Assembly: GCF_016863015.1 (NCBI RefSeq)
Contig: NZ_BOOB01000037.1
Coordinates: 118,867 to 182,866 of the forward strand
DNA: 64,000 nucleotides
Direction of reading: 5' to 3'
Source of the DNA: Microbispora amethystogenes
GTDB lineage: Bacteria; Actinomycetota; Actinomycetes; Streptosporangiales; Streptosporangiaceae
Shown: in pieces, positions 27,710 to 40,322 of the stretch
Numbering within the stretch: the first letter of the stretch is position 1
How the letters are laid out: the number at the start of each line of letters is the position of its first letter
The notes under the pieces: generated by a model
Seen by the model: only the letters and a program-made list of their open reading frames with translations
The model's database searches: none
Told to the model about the DNA's origin: nothing
Translations under genes and position numbers: made by a program

Positions 27710-27850
27710 ATGAGCAGGCAGATCGCCGACGGCTTCCAGGCCCCCACGCTGGTCGAACTGGAGGCACGCGTGCGCGGGCTGGAAAGCCAGGTCGCCCACC
27801 TCACCAAGCTGGTCAAGGAGCTGTCCGGGCAGAGCGGCGACACCCGCTGA
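27710..27850 (+). CDS. 46-aa leucine-zipper-like coiled-coil protein
   Basis: A short gene with an excellent signal: GGAGG five bases before the ATG. The protein is 46 aa. From residue 14 it has an unbroken a/d heptad: L14, L17, V21, L24, V28, L31, V35, L38, with Val at a and Leu at d as in parallel dimeric zippers, and Glu/Arg/Lys on the flanks. It ends GQSGDTR. It is divergent from the phosphoesterase gene. No family is recognised; it could be an oligomerisation peptide or a partner-binding adaptor. Confidence 0.7.
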   Translation: MSRQIADGFQAPTLVELEARVRGLESQVAHLTKLVKELSGQSGDTR

Positions 27851-28000
27851 ACGGACGGGAGGCCGCGTGGAACCCCCGCGCGGAAGACCCGCGCGAAGCT
27901 CCCCGGAAGACCCGCGAAACGGAAGGCCCGGGAAACGAGGCGTCCCCGCCAGGCGGGGCCTGACGGGGACGCCGGGGTGAGTCGTACCCTGCGCGCGGTG

Positions 28001-28420
28001 TCACGCACCGCGTACCGAGGCGGCACGGGCGGCGGCACTCGCACGGACGCGGTGCTCGCGCACCGCCGCGCCGCCCTTCGCGCCACGCACGGCGCCGCTC
28101 GCAGCGCCACGTGCGGCACCGTTCGCAGCGCCACGTGCGGCACCGTTCGCAGCGCCACGTGCGGCACTGTTCGCGGCACCGTTCGCGGTGCCCTTGGCGG
28201 CGCCGTCCGCCGCGCCGTCCCGCGAGACCGCGCCGCGTGCCGGCTCGCCCGAGCCCTCACGGGCCGGGACGGGCGGCACCCGGCCGTAGGACTCGCGCCC
28301 GGTGCTCGCCGCCAGCGCGGCCAGCGCGACGAGGGTCACGACCGCGACCGTCACCAGTGCCCCGAGCGCGAGCACCGCCACCGCCGCCAGGGAGACCACG
28401 GCTCCCAGCAGCTCCACCAT
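28001..28420 (-). CDS. Small membrane protein with Ala/Gly repeat tail
   Basis: A 139-aa protein. The ATG has GGAGG seven bases upstream. The N-terminus is one long hydrophobic region (MVELLGAVVSLAAVAVLALG, then ALVTVAVVTLVALAALAAST), probably two close helices or one hairpin. The rest is a cytoplasmic or extracytoplasmic tail made of GAA(N/R)GAARG units. The tail comes from 24-bp DNA repeats, so its sequence may be drifting freely. Function unknown. Confidence 0.55.
   Translation of the reverse strand: MVELLGAVVSLAAVAVLALGALVTVAVVTLVALAALAASTGRESYGRVPPVPAREGSGEPARGAVSRDGAADGAAKGTANGAANSAARGAANGAARGAANGAARGAASGAVRGAKGGAAVREHRVRASAAARAASVRGA
28098..28169. repeat. Three 24-bp tandem repeats
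   Basis: Three head-to-tail copies of TTCGCAGCGCCACGTGCGGCACCG (written here in full only as a 24-base unit within 28122-28145; first copy from 28098, third to 28169) differ by single bases. They code on the minus strand for the Ala/Gly/Asn/Arg tail and preserve its frame. Confidence 0.8.
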
Positions 28421-28548
28421 TCCGATTCCTCCAGAGGTCGACCCCGATACGGCACTCCAGTGACCGGCGGTCCAATCACCGGCCATGCGGTAGGAGCGGA
28501 AAATTGCCGAGTATTGGTGCCTTGCCCCGTTTGGCGGGCGCTCATACC

Positions 28549-29502
28549 TTACTGATCGGCCACCCGGGAGCGCCCCATGGGCAGGTTGTCGAGCCTGCGC
28601 AGGATCACTCCCTCCCGCAGCGCCCACGGGCAGATCTCCAGGACCGGCAGCTCGAACAGGTCCATCGCGGCGTCCGCGACGATCGCCCCGGCGAGCAGCT
28701 GCCCGGCCCGCCCCACCGACACGCCGGGCAGCTCCGCACGCCGGGCCGCCGGCATCCCGGCCAGCCGGGCCGTCCACTCCACCAGGTGCTCGTGCGTCAG
28801 CGTCCGCCTGACGTACGGCCCCTCGGTGGAGGAGGCCGCCCCGGCGATCCTGGCGAGCTGGCGGAACGTCTTGGACGTCGCGACCGCGTGGTCCGGCCTG
28901 CCGTACTTGGTCACCGTTCCGACGGTCCGGGCGATCTCGGTGCGGACGTGCCGCCGCAGCGCCCGTACCTCCTCGGGGCCGGGCGGGTCGCTGGTGAACC
29001 AGTCGCGGGTGAGGCGTCCCGCGCCGAGCGGGAGCGACACGGCGACGTCCGGCTCCTCGTCGATGCCGGAGGCGATCTCCAGCGAGCCGCCCCCGATGTC
29101 GGTGACCAGCAGCCGTCCCGAGGACCAGCCGAACCAGCGGCGCACGGCCAGGAAGGTCAGCCGCGCCTCGTCGTCTCCCGACAGCACCTGGATGTCCACT
29201 CTGGACTCGGCCTTGATGCGGGCCAGCACGTCGACGCCGTTCACCGCGTCGCGCACCGCGGAGGTGGCGAAGGCCACGAGGTCCTCCACGCCCTTGTCCT
29301 CCGCGATCCGGGCGGCCTCCCGCACGAAGGCCCGCAGCCGCGCGGCCCCTTCCTCGCCGAGCCTGTTGCCGTCGACGAGGTGCTCGGCCAGGCGCAGCTC
29401 CTCCTTGTGCGAGAAGGCGGGCAGGGGCCTTGCTCCCTGGTGCGCGTCCATGACCAGCAGGTGCACCGTGTTGGAACCGACGTCCAGGACTCCGAGTCGC
29501 AT
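28549..29502 (-). CDS. Exopolyphosphatase / guanosine pentaphosphate phosphatase (Ppx/GppA)
   Basis: A 317-aa enzyme that would hydrolyse polyphosphate or pppGpp in the cytoplasm. It has the ASKHA fold signatures: [33 protein letters not shown], the catalytic-Glu block [20 protein letters not shown] and the phosphate loop [14 protein letters not shown]. The length suits the short actinobacterial Ppx class without an HD domain. A TACGGT box six bases before the ATG suggests a leaderless start. Divergent from recQ. Confidence 0.87.
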   Translation of the reverse strand: MRLGVLDVGSNTVHLLVMDAHQGARPLPAFSHKEELRLAEHLVDGNRLGEEGAARLRAFVREAARIAEDKGVEDLVAFATSAVRDAVNGVDVLARIKAESRVDIQVLSGDDEARLTFLAVRRWFGWSSGRLLVTDIGGGSLEIASGIDEEPDVAVSLPLGAGRLTRDWFTSDPPGPEEVRALRRHVRTEIARTVGTVTKYGRPDHAVATSKTFRQLARIAGAASSTEGPYVRRTLTHEHLVEWTARLAGMPAARRAELPGVSVGRAGQLLAGAIVADAAMDLFELPVLEICPWALREGVILRRLDNLPMGRSRVADQ

Positions 29503-29643
29503 GCCCTGACCGTACAGCCTGCTCCCGGCCCCGCTCCGTACGGCCGATCACTCCGCGGCGGCGTACTCCGGGTTCGACCCATGTCCGGCGGGTAGTGGCA
29601 GCCCGATCGGGCGACGGAGCCCGATCGGCGAGGGAGCGGCGGC

Positions 29644-31392
29644 ATGAGCGTCAGGCAGCGGTACGGCGGCCTGTCCGGCGGCAGGCCCGGTGACCGGCTC
29701 GGCGGGACGTCGGGCGGCTGGTCGAGGGACTGGTCGGGCGGCTGGTCCAGGGGGTGGGCGGGCGGCCGGTTCGGCCGCCGTTTCGGGCGCAGGGGCAGGC
29801 GGCTGCGCGCCACGGCGAGAGAGGCGTTCGGCTGGGAGCAGCTGCGCCCGGGGCAGCAGGAGGCGATGGAGCACCTGCTCGCCGGGCGGGACGTGCTGCT
29901 GGTGATGCCGACCGGCGGCGGCAAGTCCGCCGTCTACCAGGTGCCCGGCCTGCTGCTCGACGGCCCGACGATCGTCGTCTCGCCGCTCATCGCCCTGCAG
30001 CGCGACCAGGTCATGAGCCTGCTCAAGGCGGGTGCGGCGGGCGCGGTGGCGGTCAACTCGGCCGGCTCCGTGGAGGCGGGCCTCGACCAGGTCACCGCCG
30101 GGAACGCCGAGTACGTGTTCCTGTCGCCCGAGCAGCTCGCCAAGCCCGAGGTGGTCGAGCGCCTGGCCGCGGCCCGGCCCTCGCTGATCGCGGTGGACGA
30201 GGCGCACTGCGTCTCCTCCTGGGGGCACGACTTCCGGCCGGAGTACCTGCGCCTGGCCAAGGTCATCGAGCGCCTGGGCCATCCTCCGGTCATCGCGATG
30301 ACGGCCACCGCCGCGCCCACGGTCCGCGAGGAGATCGTCGAGTCACTGGGCCTGACCGGGGCGCAGCAGATCGTCCGGGGTTTCGACCGCCCGAATCTCC
30401 ACCTGGAGGTGCGGCGGTTCGTCGGCGAGGACGACAAGCGCACGGCCCTGGCCGACCACGCCGCCGGGCTGGAGGGGGTCGGGCTGGTCTACGTGGCGAC
30501 GCGACGGCAGGCCGAGGAGTACGCCGATCTGCTGAAGGAGCGGGGCCGCCGGGCCGAGGCCTACCACGCGGGGATGAAGACCACCGACCGCCGCAGCATC
30601 CACGAGCGGTTCCAGGACGACGACCTGGACACCGTCGTGGCGACGTCGGCGTTCGGGATGGGGATCGACAAGCCCGACGTGCGTTACGTGCTGCACGCGG
30701 CGCCGCCCGAGTCGATCGACTCCTACTACCAGGAGATCGGCCGGGCGGGCCGGGACGGCAACCCGGCCGACGTCGTGCTGTTCTACCGGCCCGAGGACCT
30801 CGGGCTGCGCAAGTTCTTCACGGGCGGCCGGGCGGACGGCGACCTGATACTGCGCGTCGCGACGCTGGTGCGCGAGCACGGCGGCGAGGTGGACGCCGCG
30901 GAGCTGCGCGAGCTGCTCGACGTGGGAGCGGCCAAGCTCACCTCGCAGGTCAACCTGCTGGAGCGGGCCGGCGCGGTCGAGGTCGCCCACGGCGGCGCGC
31001 TGCGGTACGCCCGCGGCGGCCCGCCGCCGGACGAGGCCGCCGCCCGCGCGGTGGAGCTCGACGACCTCAGGCACCGGATGGAGGACTCCCGGCTGGAGAT
31101 GATGCGCGGCTACGCCGAGACGACCGGATGCCGCCGCCGTTTCCTGCTGGAGTACTTCGGCGAGCCGTACGAACGGGCGTGCGGCGACTGCGACACCTGC
31201 CGGTCCGGGACGGCTGCCGCGCCGGCGGCCGGCGACGGCCCGTTCCCGATGCACGCGAACGTCCGGCACGCGGAGTGGGGGCACGGCATCGTGATGAGCC
31301 GGGAGCAGGACCGGATCACGGTCCTGTTCGACTCGGTGGGCTACAAGACGCTGGCGCTCGGGGTCGTCGACGAGCTGCTCGAAGTGGTCTGA
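29644..31392 (+). CDS. RecQ-family ATP-dependent DNA helicase
   Basis: A 582-aa 3'-5' DNA helicase for repair and recombination. After a Gly/Trp/Arg-rich N-terminal tail (~50 residues) come motif 0 (LRPGQQEAMEHLL), Walker A MPTGGGKS, the DEAHCVSSWGHDFRPEYLRL box, TATA, and motif VI (YYQEIGRAGRDG). A Zn-binding region with Cys at CRRRFLLEYFGE and CGDCDTC follows. The C-terminal ~55 residues (MHANVRHAEWGHGIVMSREQ) replace the RQC/HRDC domains of long RecQ proteins. ATG with a GAGGGAG upstream. The W/G-rich N-terminal tail is unusual, and the true start could be ~45 codons later. Confidence 0.9.
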   Translation: MSVRQRYGGLSGGRPGDRLGGTSGGWSRDWSGGWSRGWAGGRFGRRFGRRGRRLRATAREAFGWEQLRPGQQEAMEHLLAGRDVLLVMPTGGGKSAVYQVPGLLLDGPTIVVSPLIALQRDQVMSLLKAGAAGAVAVNSAGSVEAGLDQVTAGNAEYVFLSPEQLAKPEVVERLAAARPSLIAVDEAHCVSSWGHDFRPEYLRLAKVIERLGHPPVIAMTATAAPTVREEIVESLGLTGAQQIVRGFDRPNLHLEVRRFVGEDDKRTALADHAAGLEGVGLVYVATRRQAEEYADLLKERGRRAEAYHAGMKTTDRRSIHERFQDDDLDTVVATSAFGMGIDKPDVRYVLHAAPPESIDSYYQEIGRAGRDGNPADVVLFYRPEDLGLRKFFTGGRADGDLILRVATLVREHGGEVDAAELRELLDVGAAKLTSQVNLLERAGAVEVAHGGALRYARGGPPPDEAAARAVELDDLRHRMEDSRLEMMRGYAETTGCRRRFLLEYFGEPYERACGDCDTCRSGTAAAPAAGDGPFPMHANVRHAEWGHGIVMSREQDRITVLFDSVGYKTLALGVVDELLEVV

Positions 31393-31529
31393 TCCGCCTC
31401 CGGCCCGGCGTCGCACGGGGTCGCACGGGTCGCACGGGTCGCACGGCGCAAACATTACTTCCCGTGTCCGCACCGGCACTTGCGGTGGTTTCGCCGTCTG
31501 CCGAAACTCGGAGACGGAGGCAGTGGGGG

Positions 31530-31811
31530 GTGGTTCCGGTGCGGGAGACGATCGGCTCCGGCGAGACGTGGCCGTTCAGGTGCCTGCGCTGCCTGCTGGT
31601 CTGGGAGGTGGAGTACGTCGTCCGCCGCACGGTCCGCGGGCACGGCGACGAGCACGGCGACGGGCATGACGGGCACGGCGGCGAGGGTGGCGACGTCGCG
31701 GTGTGGACCCGCGAGGGCGTCGCGGTCCAGCCTCCATGGTCCGAGGCGACCTGCCCCGGATGCGGGTGCGGCACCGTGACCACCTTCCCCACCGGCTACC
31801 TGACCCGCTGA
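31530..31811 (+). CDS. Small zinc-ribbon-like protein
   Basis: A 93-aa protein with two Cys pairs arranged as a zinc ribbon: [19 protein letters not shown] and [20 protein letters not shown]. Between them is a His/Gly/Asp-rich loop ([18 protein letters not shown]) that could itself bind metal. I recall close relatives in Streptomyces with the same ends and a shorter loop, all unnamed. GTG start with GGAGG nine bases upstream; another in-frame GTG three codons on is possible. Confidence 0.7.
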   Translation: MVPVRETIGSGETWPFRCLRCLLVWEVEYVVRRTVRGHGDEHGDGHDGHGGEGGDVAVWTREGVAVQPPWSEATCPGCGCGTVTTFPTGYLTR

Positions 31812-31935
31812 GAGCGCCGTACAGGACGTCGCGGGCCGTCGTGGGCCGCTTGTCCACAGGCGGACCGAGAGTGTCGGCCGGATCCGGCAGAATGAGCCCG
31901 CAGAGGGCCGACCCGGAAGAAGGCGGAGCAGGATC

Positions 31936-34371
<2,436 letters not shown>

Positions 34372-34837
34372 CAACCGCCGCTCCCGCGCGGCACTCCCGC
34401 TGACGGACGGCACTCCCGCCCACGAGCGCCTCTTTCACCGGCAAGTGCCGCTCTCACGGACGACGGGTCTCCCGCGCACGAGCGCCGCTCCTACTGACGA
34501 ACGCCGTTCGCGCTCAGGGCAGCGCGCCGCTCTTCCCGGGGCGGCGCGCTGCCGACGAGCGGCCGCCCCCGTACCGTCCGGCCTCCTGATGTCCGCTGCC
34601 CGCCTCCGCACTCGCCGTCCTCCCCTCCCCGCGCGCCGCCTCTGACAGTCGCGGGAGTGGCCCGCTCCCTCCGTCCTCCTGCCCGCCGCCCGCGGTGGTG
34701 GGAGAGGTGGAGGGGCCGGCACCAGGCGGGCGGGCGTCGGCGGCGGTTCGGGCCGTCGGCTGGGCTTCCGGCGGCCGGCGCGGGAGACGCCGGCGCGACG
34801 GCGAAATCGGCCGGGTCAGCGGGACCGGCGCGGCCGG
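34372..34837. other. Gene-free spacer after tex
   Basis: No gene is supported in these 466 bases. The first ~140 contain short degenerate repeats built around CGCTCCCGCTGAC and CACTCCCGC. Frames across the stretch are Arg/Pro/Ala-rich noise. Confidence 0.45.
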
Positions 34838-36103
34838 TTACATCGGCGGGGTCGGCGGGGTTGTGAGCAGGTCCGTGAGCACGGCGGCGAGGGCCGCGAC
34901 ACCGGCGAGGCAGTCGGACTCCTCCGCGTGCTCCCGCGGCGAGTGGGAGACGCCGGTGGGGTTGCGGACGAACAGCAGGGCGGCCGGGACCTCGGCCGAG
35001 AGGATGCCCGAGTCGTGTCCCGCGCCCGTGGGCAGCGTGGGCGCGCCGCCGAGAACGCGTACGGCACGCTCTCGCAACGACGCGTCGAACGTCACGACCG
35101 GGGTGTAGGACTCCCGGGTCACCTCGGCCCCCGCCGCCGCCCGCGTCGTCTCCTCGACGAGCCTGTCCAGGACACCGGGGTCGGCCGCCCGGCCGTCGAG
35201 CCAGGCGGTCACCCGCGAGGGGATGGCGTTGGTTCCGTTGGGCTCCACCCGGACCCGGCCGAAGGTGGCCAGGGCTCCCAGACGCTCGGCCTCGGCGCGG
35301 GCCGCGAGCACGGCCGCCGCGTAGGACGGCATGGGATCACGCCGGTCCTCCATCCTGGTGGTCCCCGCGTGGTTGGCCTCGCCGCGGAAGTCGAAGCGCC
35401 AGCGGCCATGCGGCCAGATGGCGGAGGCGACGCCCACCCGGTGCGGGGTGCCGGCGAGGTGACGGCCCTGCTCCACGTGCAGCTCCACGAACACGCCGAC
35501 GCGGGCGAGGCGCTCGTCGTCACGCCCCGCGGCCTCCGGATCGCGCCCGGCCCGCTCCATGGCCGCCGCGAGACAGACGCCGTCCGCGTCACGCAGCGCC
35601 AGGGCCGCCTCCGGTGCGACGGCCCCGGTCATCAGCCGCGATCCCAGGCAGGCCAGGCCGAACCGGGCGCCCTCCTCCTCGGTGAAGTTCACCAGCGCCA
35701 GCGGACGCCGGGGACGAATGCCGCGGGCCCGCAGGGCGTCGAGCGCCGCGAAGGCCCCGACCACCCCGAGCGGGCCGTCGTACGCGCCGCCGTCGGGCAC
35801 CGAGTCGAGGTGCGACCCGGTGACCACGGCGTCTCCCGACGCCGGGTCGCCCAGCCAGGCCCACTGGTTGCCGTTTCGGTCGATCTCGTACGCCAGCCCC
35901 CGCGCCCGGGCCTGCCCGGCGAACCAGGCGCGGCAGTCGGCGTCGGCCGCCGTCCACCCGTGCCGGCGGTAGCCGCCGGTCGCGGCGTCCAACCCGATGG
36001 GCAGCAGGTCACGCCACATCGCGCGGAACCCGTCCTCGGCCTCCTCCGCGACCTCGGCCCGCCAGCCGGGATCACCGGCGCCGGGCGGGTCAGGCGCGGG
36101 CAT
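34838..36103 (-). CDS. M20-family amidohydrolase (allantoate amidohydrolase-like) linked to hutU
   Basis: A 421-aa di-metal hydrolase of the allantoate amidohydrolase / N-carbamoylase group. Metal and substrate landmarks are [56 protein letters not shown] and [12 protein letters not shown]. The ATG lies inside the last codons of hutU with GGAG nine bases upstream, so translation is coupled. That linkage, known in other actinobacterial hut loci, suggests it acts late in histidine breakdown, for instance on N-formyl- or N-formimino-glutamate, rather than on allantoate. The substrate is an inference. Confidence 0.8.
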   Translation of the reverse strand: MPAPDPPGAGDPGWRAEVAEEAEDGFRAMWRDLLPIGLDAATGGYRRHGWTAADADCRAWFAGQARARGLAYEIDRNGNQWAWLGDPASGDAVVTGSHLDSVPDGGAYDGPLGVVGAFAALDALRARGIRPRRPLALVNFTEEEGARFGLACLGSRLMTGAVAPEAALALRDADGVCLAAAMERAGRDPEAAGRDDERLARVGVFVELHVEQGRHLAGTPHRVGVASAIWPHGRWRFDFRGEANHAGTTRMEDRRDPMPSYAAAVLAARAEAERLGALATFGRVRVEPNGTNAIPSRVTAWLDGRAADPGVLDRLVEETTRAAAGAEVTRESYTPVVTFDASLRERAVRVLGGAPTLPTGAGHDSGILSAEVPAALLFVRNPTGVSHSPREHAEESDCLAGVAALAAVLTDLLTTPPTPPM

Positions 36104-37916
36104 CGGGGTGCTCCGTCCCGGCCATCGGGACCCGTACGCCGCGTTCACGCGCGACCTCGGCGGCCCGGTCGTACCCGGCGTCCACGTGCCGGATCACCCC
36201 CATGCCGGGGTCGTTGGTCAGCACCCGCCGGATCTTCTCCCCGGCCAGCGGTGTGCCGTCGGCGACGGTCACCTGTCCGGCGTGGATGGAACGGCCGATG
36301 CCGACCCCGCCGCCGTGGTGGATCGACACCCAGGACGCGCCCGAGGCCACGTTGACCATGGCGTTCAGCAGCGGCCAGTCGGCGATCGCGTCGGAGCCGT
36401 CCAGCATCCCCTCCGTCTCGCGGTACGGCGAGGCGACCGACCCGCAGTCGAGGTGGTCACGGCCGATGACGAGGGGAGCCGAGACCTCCCCCGAGGCGAC
36501 GAGGTCGTTGAACCGCTCCCCCGCGCGGTCGCGCTCGCCGTACCCCAGCCAGCAGATGCGCGCGGGCAAGCCCTGGTAGCGCACCCGCTCCCCCGCCATC
36601 CTGATCCACCGGGCCAGTGGTTCGTTGTCCGGGAACAGGTCGAGCACCGCGCGGTCGGTCACCGCGATGTCGGCCGGGTCTCCGGACAGCGCCGCCCACC
36701 GGAACGGGCCCTTGCCCTCGCAGAACAACGGCCGGATATAGGCGGGCACGAACCCGGGGAAGTCGAACGCCCGCGCGTACCCGGCGAGGCTTGCCTCTCC
36801 CCTGATCGAGTTGCCGTAGTCGAACACCTCCGCGCCACCGTCCTGGAAGCCGACCATCGCCTCGACGTGCCGGGCCATCGACTCCCGCGCCCGCCGGGTG
36901 AAGCCCTCGGGGTCCTTGCGCGCGAGCGCGGCCATGTCCTCGAACGCGACGCCCAGCGGCAGGTACGCCAGGGGGTCGTGGGCGCTGGTCTGGTCGGTGA
37001 CGACGTCGATCTCCGCGCCGCGCGCCAGCAGGGCGGGCACGGCCTCGGCCGCGTTGGCCACCACGCCGATCGACAGCGGGCGCCGCGCGTCCCTGGCCTC
37101 GTACGCCAGGCGCAGCGCCTCGTCCAGGTCGTCGGCGCGCACGTCCAGGTAGCCATGGGCGATCCGGCGCTCGACGCCGCGCGGGTCGCAGTCGACGCAG
37201 ACGGCCACGCCGCCGTTCATGGTGACGGCCAGCGGCTGCGCGCCGCCCATGCCGCCGAGCCCGGCGGTCAGGGTGATCGTCCCCGCGAGGCTGCCGCCGA
37301 ACCTCTTGGCCGCGACCGCGGCGAACGTCTCGTACGTGCCCTGCAGGATCCCCTGGGTGCCGATGTAGATCCACGAACCGGCGGTCATCTGGCCGTACAT
37401 CGTGAGCCCGAGCTGTTCCAGCCGCCGGAACTCGGGCCACGTCGCCCAGTCGCCGACCAGGTTGGAGTTGGCGATGAGCACCCGGGGAGCCCACTCGTGG
37501 GTGGTCATCACCCCGACGGGCCGGCCCGACTGCACGAGCAGCGTCTCGTCGGCGCGCAGGGTGGTGAGCTCCCGCACGATCGCGTCGAAGGAGGGCCAGT
37601 CACGGGCGGCTCTGCCGCTGCCGCCGTAGACGACGAGCCGCTCGGGATGCTCGGCGACCTCGGGGTCGAGGTTGTTCATCAGCATGCGCAGGGCCGCCTC
37701 CTGCGGCCAGCCGCGCGTGTTCAGCGTGGCGCCGCGCGGGGCCCGTACGGGGCCACGGCCCGCGCCGGGAACGGCGCCGGAACCGTCACCATGGGCGGAA
37801 GCCGGCTCCGTAGCCGGTGCGGAGGCCCGGCCGGAGATCGCGCCCGACGCCTCGTCGGGTGTCCGAGCGGACCCCTGGGCGGACCTCGGGGTGGAGGTGC
37901 TGTCATCGTCGGCCAC
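36090..37916 (-). CDS. hutU: Urocanate hydratase
   Basis: A 608-aa cytoplasmic enzyme that converts urocanate to imidazolonepropionate using tightly bound NAD, the second step of histidine degradation. Family blocks are [35 protein letters not shown] (NAD-binding), [41 protein letters not shown] and [19 protein letters not shown] start behind AAGGAG. The first ~60 residues are Ser/Ala/Pro/Gly-rich and absent from the usual ~555-aa protein. The amidohydrolase gene overlaps its end. Other hut genes are not in the window. Confidence 0.94.
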   Translation of the reverse strand: MADDDSTSTPRSAQGSARTPDEASGAISGRASAPATEPASAHGDGSGAVPGAGRGPVRAPRGATLNTRGWPQEAALRMLMNNLDPEVAEHPERLVVYGGSGRAARDWPSFDAIVRELTTLRADETLLVQSGRPVGVMTTHEWAPRVLIANSNLVGDWATWPEFRRLEQLGLTMYGQMTAGSWIYIGTQGILQGTYETFAAVAAKRFGGSLAGTITLTAGLGGMGGAQPLAVTMNGGVAVCVDCDPRGVERRIAHGYLDVRADDLDEALRLAYEARDARRPLSIGVVANAAEAVPALLARGAEIDVVTDQTSAHDPLAYLPLGVAFEDMAALARKDPEGFTRRARESMARHVEAMVGFQDGGAEVFDYGNSIRGEASLAGYARAFDFPGFVPAYIRPLFCEGKGPFRWAALSGDPADIAVTDRAVLDLFPDNEPLARWIRMAGERVRYQGLPARICWLGYGERDRAGERFNDLVASGEVSAPLVIGRDHLDCGSVASPYRETEGMLDGSDAIADWPLLNAMVNVASGASWVSIHHGGGVGIGRSIHAGQVTVADGTPLAGEKIRRVLTNDPGMGVIRHVDAGYDRAAEVARERGVRVPMAGTEHPDARA

Positions 37917-38114
37917 GAGTGCTCCTTCCGCCTGCGCGCCGGACTCGCCTGTCCTGTCCGGCGTGTCCGGTCCCGCGCTCTCGGTCCTACCCTCCTCCCT
38001 TCCCCTGGTCGCGCGGTGAGCGGGGCGGGGCGAAACACGACCGGGAGGCGCGGTGCGCGCGCGGGCGCCGCCATTGCCTAGTCTGATCGGCAGAACCCAG
38101 CAAGGAGATTGCCG

Positions 38115-39239
38115 TTGAAGACCGGTGGACAGAAGAACGGTGCGTGGGGCCGTCGTGTGGGCCTGCTCGCGGGAGCGGCGGCCCTGGCGGCCGTCGGATG
38201 GACGTTGCGGGAGGTCCCCGCCGCACTGGGGGCGCGGCCGTCGGGCGAGCGGGCGAATCGGGTGCGCCGCTCCAAGCAGTTCCGCGACGGCGCGTTCCGC
38301 AACACGGCGCCCTCGTCGATCCTCCCGCCCGGAACGTCCCGGCGGGTCGTCCGTGAGCTGCTGTTCGGCAAGGCCCCGCGCAAGCCCCGGCTGCCGGTGC
38401 CGCTGATGACTCCGGGCGCGTCCGCCGGAGGCGACCTCGACGCGATCTGGTACGGCCACTCATCGGCCCTGATCGAGATCGAGGGCCGGCGGGTGCTGCT
38501 CGACCCGGTGTGGAGCGAGCGCTGCTCACCGGCGTCGTTCACCGGGCCCCGCCGGCTGCATCCCCCGCCGGTGCCGGTGTACGAGCTGCCCGAGCTCGAC
38601 GCGATCGTCATCTCGCACGACCACTACGACCATCTCGACATGGCCACGGTTCGCCTGCTGACCCGGACGCAGACCGCTCCGTTCCTCGTGCCGCTGGGGG
38701 TGGGCGCCCACCTGGAGCGGTGGAAGGTGCCGGCGTCGCGGATCGTGGAGCTGGACTGGGACGAGGAGACCACGGTCTCCGGCATCCGGTTCGTCGCGAC
38801 CGCCGGACGCCATTTCTCGGGCCGCGCATTCCGCCGCGACCAGACGCTCTGGGCGTCGTGGGTCATCGCGGGCAAGCGCAGGAAGGTCTTCTACACCGGC
38901 GACTCCGGCTACTTCGACGGGTACGCCGCGATCGGCGCGGCGCACGGGCCCTTCGATCTCTCGGTGGTCCAGATCGGCGCCTACAGCAGGGGCTGGCCGG
39001 ACATCCACATGACGCCCGAGGAAGCGATCCTCACCCACCTGGACGTGCGCGCCGGGGTGCTGTTGCCGGTGCACTGGGGCACCTTCTCCCTCGCCCCGCA
39101 CGCGTGGAGCGAACCGATCGACCAGTTGTGGCGTGAGGCGAAGGAGCGCGACGTGCGGCTGGTGGTCCCGCGGCCGGGCGAGCGGGTCGCCGTCGACGAC
39201 CCGCCGGCGGTCGACGGGTGGTGGCAGACGATCGTGTGA
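38115..39239 (+). CDS. MBL-fold hydrolase, NAPE-PLD/UlaG-like
   Basis: A 374-aa metallo-beta-lactamase-fold protein, probably membrane-anchored by an N-terminal helix ([17 protein letters not shown]). The metal site is visible: [29 protein letters not shown] (HxHxDH), [17 protein letters not shown] and LLPVHWGTF. The layout matches bacterial proteins related to N-acyl-phosphatidylethanolamine phospholipase D. The TTG start at 38115 is preferred because AAGGAG lies seven bases upstream; another TTG two codons earlier is too close. Divergent from hutU, with TAGTCT (38079-38084) as a likely -10. Substrate unknown. Confidence 0.83.
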   Translation: MKTGGQKNGAWGRRVGLLAGAAALAAVGWTLREVPAALGARPSGERANRVRRSKQFRDGAFRNTAPSSILPPGTSRRVVRELLFGKAPRKPRLPVPLMTPGASAGGDLDAIWYGHSSALIEIEGRRVLLDPVWSERCSPASFTGPRRLHPPPVPVYELPELDAIVISHDHYDHLDMATVRLLTRTQTAPFLVPLGVGAHLERWKVPASRIVELDWDEETTVSGIRFVATAGRHFSGRAFRRDQTLWASWVIAGKRRKVFYTGDSGYFDGYAAIGAAHGPFDLSVVQIGAYSRGWPDIHMTPEEAILTHLDVRAGVLLPVHWGTFSLAPHAWSEPIDQLWREAKERDVRLVVPRPGERVAVDDPPAVDGWWQTIV

Positions 39240-39341
39240 GGGCCGCGCCCCAGAGCCATGCCCGGCGGCCCGCCCGCCGTCCGCTCCTGCCCGGCGGCTC
39301 GGCCGGCCGGGCGCGGGCGCGCGGCGGTGTGAAGGCGCCGG

Positions 39342-39716
39342 TCAGAGAAGCGGAGCGGCGTGGCGCCTGATGTCCAAGGGGCGGTGCAGGGCGTCGGCGA
39401 GGGTCGGATAGGCGGTGAACCGCTCGGTGAGACCGAGCATGCCGAACAGGTGCCGCATGTGCCCGCTGAGACCGCACACGGCGCCGTCGCCGCCCTCCGG
39501 AGGCGTCCGCACGCAGGCGTCGATGAGCACCCGAATGCCCGCGCTGTCGATGAAGCGCAGCCTGGCGAGGTCGAACAGGATGCGCGTGCCCGGCCGGGCC
39601 AGCAGAGGAGCCACCTGATCCCGCAGCCTCGACACGGTGAGCACGTCGAGCTCACCGCTGAGCGTGACCACCGTGAACGGCGGCGACTGCGTCACCAAAA
39701 CCTGGAAATCGTGCAA
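39342..39716 (-). CDS. STAS-domain anti-sigma factor antagonist
   Basis: A 124-aa SpoIIAA/RsbV-like protein that in its dephosphorylated form would bind an anti-sigma factor and free a sigma factor. The STAS core is clear: FTVVTLSGELDVLTVSRLRD and ILFDLARLRFIDSAGIRVLI, with the phospho-acceptor Ser in FIDSAG. The TTG start is chosen because the GGAGG lies eight bases upstream; the GTG three codons earlier is inside that ribosome binding site. No anti-sigma or sigma gene is adjacent. Confidence 0.82.
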   Translation of the reverse strand: MHDFQVLVTQSPPFTVVTLSGELDVLTVSRLRDQVAPLLARPGTRILFDLARLRFIDSAGIRVLIDACVRTPPEGGDGAVCGLSGHMRHLFGMLGLTERFTAYPTLADALHRPLDIRRHAAPLL

Positions 39717-39857
39717 GGGTCCCACCTCCGTTGGAGTGACGACCCTCAGGAAGACCTTCGGGACTCGCTCATATTACGTTTTGTAGGCGATAAATCCCAT
39801 ATGACCGTTCCGATCGCGGCCTTCGTTTCACACCTGCCCCCAGGGTAGTCCCCATCC

Positions 39858-40229
39858 ATGGCTGCACGAGCAATGGCGGTCGTCTGCCTCGCCCTGATCG
39901 CCGCGAGCTGCGCGTCCGCCGAGAAGGACCCGGTCGTCTCGGCGGCCGAGCGGTTCCTGTCCGCCGCCGGCCAGGGCCAGGGAGGGCCGGCGTGCCGGCT
40001 CCTGGCGCCGAAGGCCGCCCGGTCCCTGGACGACTGTGAGAAGCAGATCGTGTCCGTCGGCCTGCGGCCCGCCGCCGTACGCGGGGTCGACGTCTGGGGC
40101 GACGAGGCACGGGTACGGCTGGACGGCGACACCCTCTTCCTGCACCGGTTCTCCGAAGGCTGGCGGATCCGGGCCGCGGGCTGCGCCCCCCGGCCGGGCG
40201 AGCCGTACGAATGCGAGGTGGAGGCGTGA
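39858..40229 (+). CDS. Small lipoprotein
   Basis: A 123-aa predicted lipoprotein: signal peptide MAARAMAVVCLALIAASCAS with lipobox LIAASC. The mature part (PVVSAAERFLSAAGQGQGGP ... RFSEGWRIRAAGC) resembles small NTF2-like secreted proteins and has three further Cys. The next cistron's GTG overlaps its TGA stop. It is the first gene of a three-gene membrane cluster. Function unknown. Confidence 0.75.
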   Translation: MAARAMAVVCLALIAASCASAEKDPVVSAAERFLSAAGQGQGGPACRLLAPKAARSLDDCEKQIVSVGLRPAAVRGVDVWGDEARVRLDGDTLFLHRFSEGWRIRAAGCAPRPGEPYECEVEA

Positions 40230-40318
40230 ACGGCACCCGCACGCTCTATTGGGCGCTTCTGGCGATGATCGCGCTTGGTCTCGGATACGTGATCTTCATC
40301 GGACTGGCGGGGAGGTAG
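40226..40318 (+). CDS. 30-aa single-transmembrane protein
   Basis: A very short cistron, GTG start, overlapping the lipoprotein stop as GTGA. The product is MNGTRTLYWALLAMIALGLG followed by YVIFIGLAGR: one transmembrane helix with short polar ends. It ends four bases before the DUF6766 GTG, and its last codons carry that gene's GGGAGG. The tight spacing on both sides is strong evidence that it is translated. It may be an accessory subunit or stabiliser of its neighbours. Confidence 0.65.
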   Translation: MNGTRTLYWALLAMIALGLGYVIFIGLAGR

Positions 40319-40322
40319 CGGG

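Noticed and set aside
28098..28169. 24-bp repeats considered as a CRISPR or attachment site.
   Set aside because: No spacers; the repeats code for an Ala/Gly tail and preserve the frame.
29560..29600. CCGGGTTCGACCC, reminiscent of a tRNA T-loop.
   Set aside because: The flanks cannot form acceptor, D or anticodon stems; no tRNA can be drawn.
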